From: a bacterium UBP8_UBA817 | Lineage (GTDB): Bacteria; Margulisbacteria; Marinamargulisbacteria; CAMDBA01 | Assembly: GCA_945888995.1 (NCBI GenBank) | Contig: CAMDBA010000012.1 | Coordinates: forward strand, 1-37,833 | Reading direction: 5' to 3' | Length of the DNA: 37,833 nucleotides | Shown: one piece after another, positions 36,129-37,833 of the stretch | Position numbering within the stretch: the stretch's first letter is position 1 | Layout: every line of letters starts with the position of its first letter | Notes under the pieces: model-generated | Databases searched by the model: none | Told to the model about the DNA's origin: nothing | Seen by the model: only the letters and a program-made list of their open reading frames with translations | Translations under genes and position numbers: made by a program

Positions 36129-37424
36129 TTGCCCCAAAAACTAGACCTCACGGACAAGCTTTCCATATTATGCGCTATTCTCTCTGCACCTTACTTCCTT
36201 GTGTTTAATTATTTTGGTTTTCACTTGGCAGGGAATTTGAGTATCTTCGCAGTAGTTTCTTTTTTGGTTCCCCTTATTTTCAATCATTTGAAATATCCGC
36301 TTTTAGCGCGATTTTTATTTATTATCGTGGCTACTAGTGTTTTGTTTTTTTACTCCCTTATTTTGGGGAAATCTTCAGGTGTTTATATTGTGCTTATTTC
36401 CATTGTCTCTCTTCCTGTTCTCTTATTTGAAGATAAGAAAGTTTTTAAGATTATATTGGGATCTTCAATACCGATATCAGCCGCTTACTTTTTGGAAATA
36501 GTGAATGATCATTTTTTGTTTCAACCTGCTCTCCTAACCGGAATAGCTGAAAAAGTAATCCATGGCTTTGCGATGTCCACGGCATTTCTCTTTGTGCTTA
36601 TCTCGTCATTTTTCTTCTATATCTATCACAAAAAAATAGCAGATGAGCTGTCCGATTCAAATCTCAATCTTATCTCAGCATACGAATCTCTCGAACAATC
36701 CAAACTCACCATCCAAAAACTCCAAGAACAAGCCGCCTACGCCAGCCTAGCCAAAGGCATTTCCTATGAAATCCGAAACCCACTTTCTATCATTCTTTCG
36801 TGCTGGGAAATCATATCTAAAAACATGGATAAACCCGATATTGTCTCAAAATTCTCAGCCGGTTTAGAAGAAAATATTCAGAGAATTGTCACCGTAACCA
36901 ATACCATGCTGGCGTATGGCAAAGTAGCCGCCAAAAACAAAAAAGAATTGCGCCTTAATGCAGAACTTTCACGGATTGTCGGGTTGATGCAGGATCGGGC
37001 AAGTGATGACTATGTAGATCTTGTTTTTGAACCGGGTAATGTGAGTATGATTGTCGCGGACCCGGATGCTTTGGTTCAGATGATAGTGCCTATTGTTTTG
37101 AATGGAATTGAATCGATTATGGCAACTCGAATCTCTAATCCTCGTATTGGGCGGATATTGGTTAAGACAAAGAAGATAAAATTGCAGAATGGTGAAGACG
37201 GCGTTGAGATTTCGATTCAGGATAATGGTGAGGGGATTTCGAGTAAAAATCAGTCGAAGGTGTTTGATTCGTTTTTTACGACACGGCATGGCCAGCAAGG
37301 GCTTGGGCTGGCGATGGTTTATAAACTTGTTTTGGAGCATCAGGGGACGATTCAAGTTGTGTCGGAGCAATTTATGGTTCATGGAAGTGAATTTGTGATT
37401 AGGTTACCGATACTGGGTGATTAA
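36129..37424 (+). CDS. membrane sensor histidine kinase lacking the phosphoacceptor His
   Basis: A 431-residue protein with five or six membrane helices over about residues 15-175, a short coiled coil (about 178-205), then a DHp helix and an HATPase domain. In the DHp helix the usual HEIRNPL box reads ISYEIRNPLSII: the phosphoacceptor position is Tyr (Y213, codon TAT at 36765). The ATPase part is intact: N box IVLNGIES, G1 DNGEGIS, F box FDSFFTTRHG and G2 GQQGLGLAM. So it may bind ATP but not autophosphorylate in the classical way. The start is uncertain: a TTG lying in a CCCCAAAAACTAGACC segment like the IS end at 35806, with AGGGAGG 30 bases upstream. No response regulator is adjacent. Confidence 0.75.
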   Translation: MPQKLDLTDKLSILCAILSAPYFLVFNYFGFHLAGNLSIFAVVSFLVPLIFNHLKYPLLARFLFIIVATSVLFFYSLILGKSSGVYIVLISIVSLPVLLFEDKKVFKIILGSSIPISAAYFLEIVNDHFLFQPALLTGIAEKVIHGFAMSTAFLFVLISSFFFYIYHKKIADELSDSNLNLISAYESLEQSKLTIQKLQEQAAYASLAKGISYEIRNPLSIILSCWEIISKNMDKPDIVSKFSAGLEENIQRIVTVTNTMLAYGKVAAKNKKELRLNAELSRIVGLMQDRASDDYVDLVFEPGNVSMIVADPDALVQMIVPIVLNGIESIMATRISNPRIGRILVKTKKIKLQNGEDGVEISIQDNGEGISSKNQSKVFDSFFTTRHGQQGLGLAMVYKLVLEHQGTIQVVSEQFMVHGSEFVIRLPILGD

Positions 37425-37823
37425 ATTGTAATATGTAATACTTCCATCTTAGCCCTAAGGTGTCCGACCAAAGCTTAACTAATTCTTTTCCATACTCTGT
37501 TTTGCTCACAAACTCGGCTAAAAGACTGGGCGGCCTGCTTATCCAGTGAATCACAGAAAGACGTTTTAGACCCACTAATTCTCTCAACTTCTTGACCAGA
37601 GCTTACGACCCTGAAGAATATTGAAGTGTTCTTTGAAAGCCAAAAATTAGAAAATCGCGTTTAGGGCAATAGGTGATTCAGCCTGGCAGTGTAAAATCTT
37701 GAGTGTAATTTCAAAACGGTGAAAGAATAGTCCAGCGGCGAAGCTCGCTGGAAATATTTTGAAAGCCAACGAGGGTCATCGTAGACTTTTTAAGAATCGC
37801 AAAACACTTAAAAGGAGCATACG
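37425..37823. other. largely empty right-edge region
   Basis: About 400 bases with no convincing gene. A 62-codon frame on the minus strand (37399-37587) overlaps the kinase end and is not recognised. A hairpin with arms TCCAGCG (37731-37737) and CGCTGGA (37746-37752) lies near the end. GTGTAA occurs twice, 14 bases apart, at 37689-37708. This could be an insertion-sequence terminal region, but that is not shown. Confidence 0.35.
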
Positions 37824-37833
37824 ATGACCAAGA
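37824..37833 (+). CDS. 5' end of a gene cut by the window edge
   Basis: AAAGGAG followed by CATACG and ATGACCAAG gives a well-placed ribosome-binding site and start (MTK...). Only three codons are visible, so the product cannot be named. A transposase is one possibility given the neighbourhood. Confidence 0.5.

Noticed and set aside
37399-37587. 62-codon minus-strand frame overlapping the histidine kinase 3' end
   Set aside because: No recognisable family or ribosome-binding site, and partly antisense to a real gene.
1-37833. tRNA, rRNA or CRISPR arrays
   Set aside because: No tRNA T-arm/anticodon patterns, rRNA-like stretches or regularly spaced repeats were seen in the gaps.

Overview
The window is a stretch of bacterial chromosome of moderate GC content, dense with housekeeping genes on both strands. 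A TolC-family outer-membrane protein with a signal peptide and a Tat system point to a diderm (Gram-negative-type) bacterium. Several ankyrin-repeat or giant helical proteins, and family members that are divergent or of unusual length, suggest an uncultured lineage. A candidate phylum such as Margulisbacteria is a guess and is not shown by the sequence.

Layout. After the 3' tip of an unknown gene comes DNA polymerase I (minus strand). A small EamA-type transporter follows, then a glycine-cleavage operon (gcvH, gcvPA, gcvPB) that runs into a PGPGW membrane protein. Positions 7.2-11.5 kb hold a truncated-looking ORF, a small ankyrin protein and a 1173-residue ankyrin protein on the opposite strand. 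Next are a MetF-like reductase (minus), a DedA protein with a coupled membrane-anchored protein, and pyruvate kinase (minus). Positions 15.7-22.1 kb carry a two-gene unit: an ankyrin-containing protein overlapping a roughly 1728-residue protein whose N-terminus has a poly(A)-polymerase-like nucleotidyltransferase signature. Then come an inositol-monophosphatase-family gene overlapping cobalamin-dependent methionine synthase (metH), a [2Fe-2S] ferredoxin with a clear terminator, and trmJ-tatC-tatB-like-tatA. The tatA gene is only 55 codons. On the minus strand lie a TolC-family protein and an enlarged PEP synthase. The right part has dcd overlapping a zinc-ribbon/DEDDh exonuclease fusion, the remnant of an IS3-family element, a membrane histidine kinase lacking its phosphoacceptor histidine, and a mostly empty right edge where another gene begins.

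How the genes fit together. Glycine cleavage proteins, the MetF-like protein and MetH are all one-carbon/folate enzymes, although gcvT and lpd are not here. Pyruvate kinase and PEP synthase run the PEP/pyruvate step in opposite directions. Dcd and the exonuclease fusion are translationally coupled and may link nucleotide supply to nucleic-acid turnover. The least explained part is the ankyrin/nucleotidyltransferase group at 7.6-22 kb, which is the best candidate for an undescribed system. The IS3 remnant and histidine-kinase area at 35.8-37.8 kb looks like a decaying, rearranged segment.
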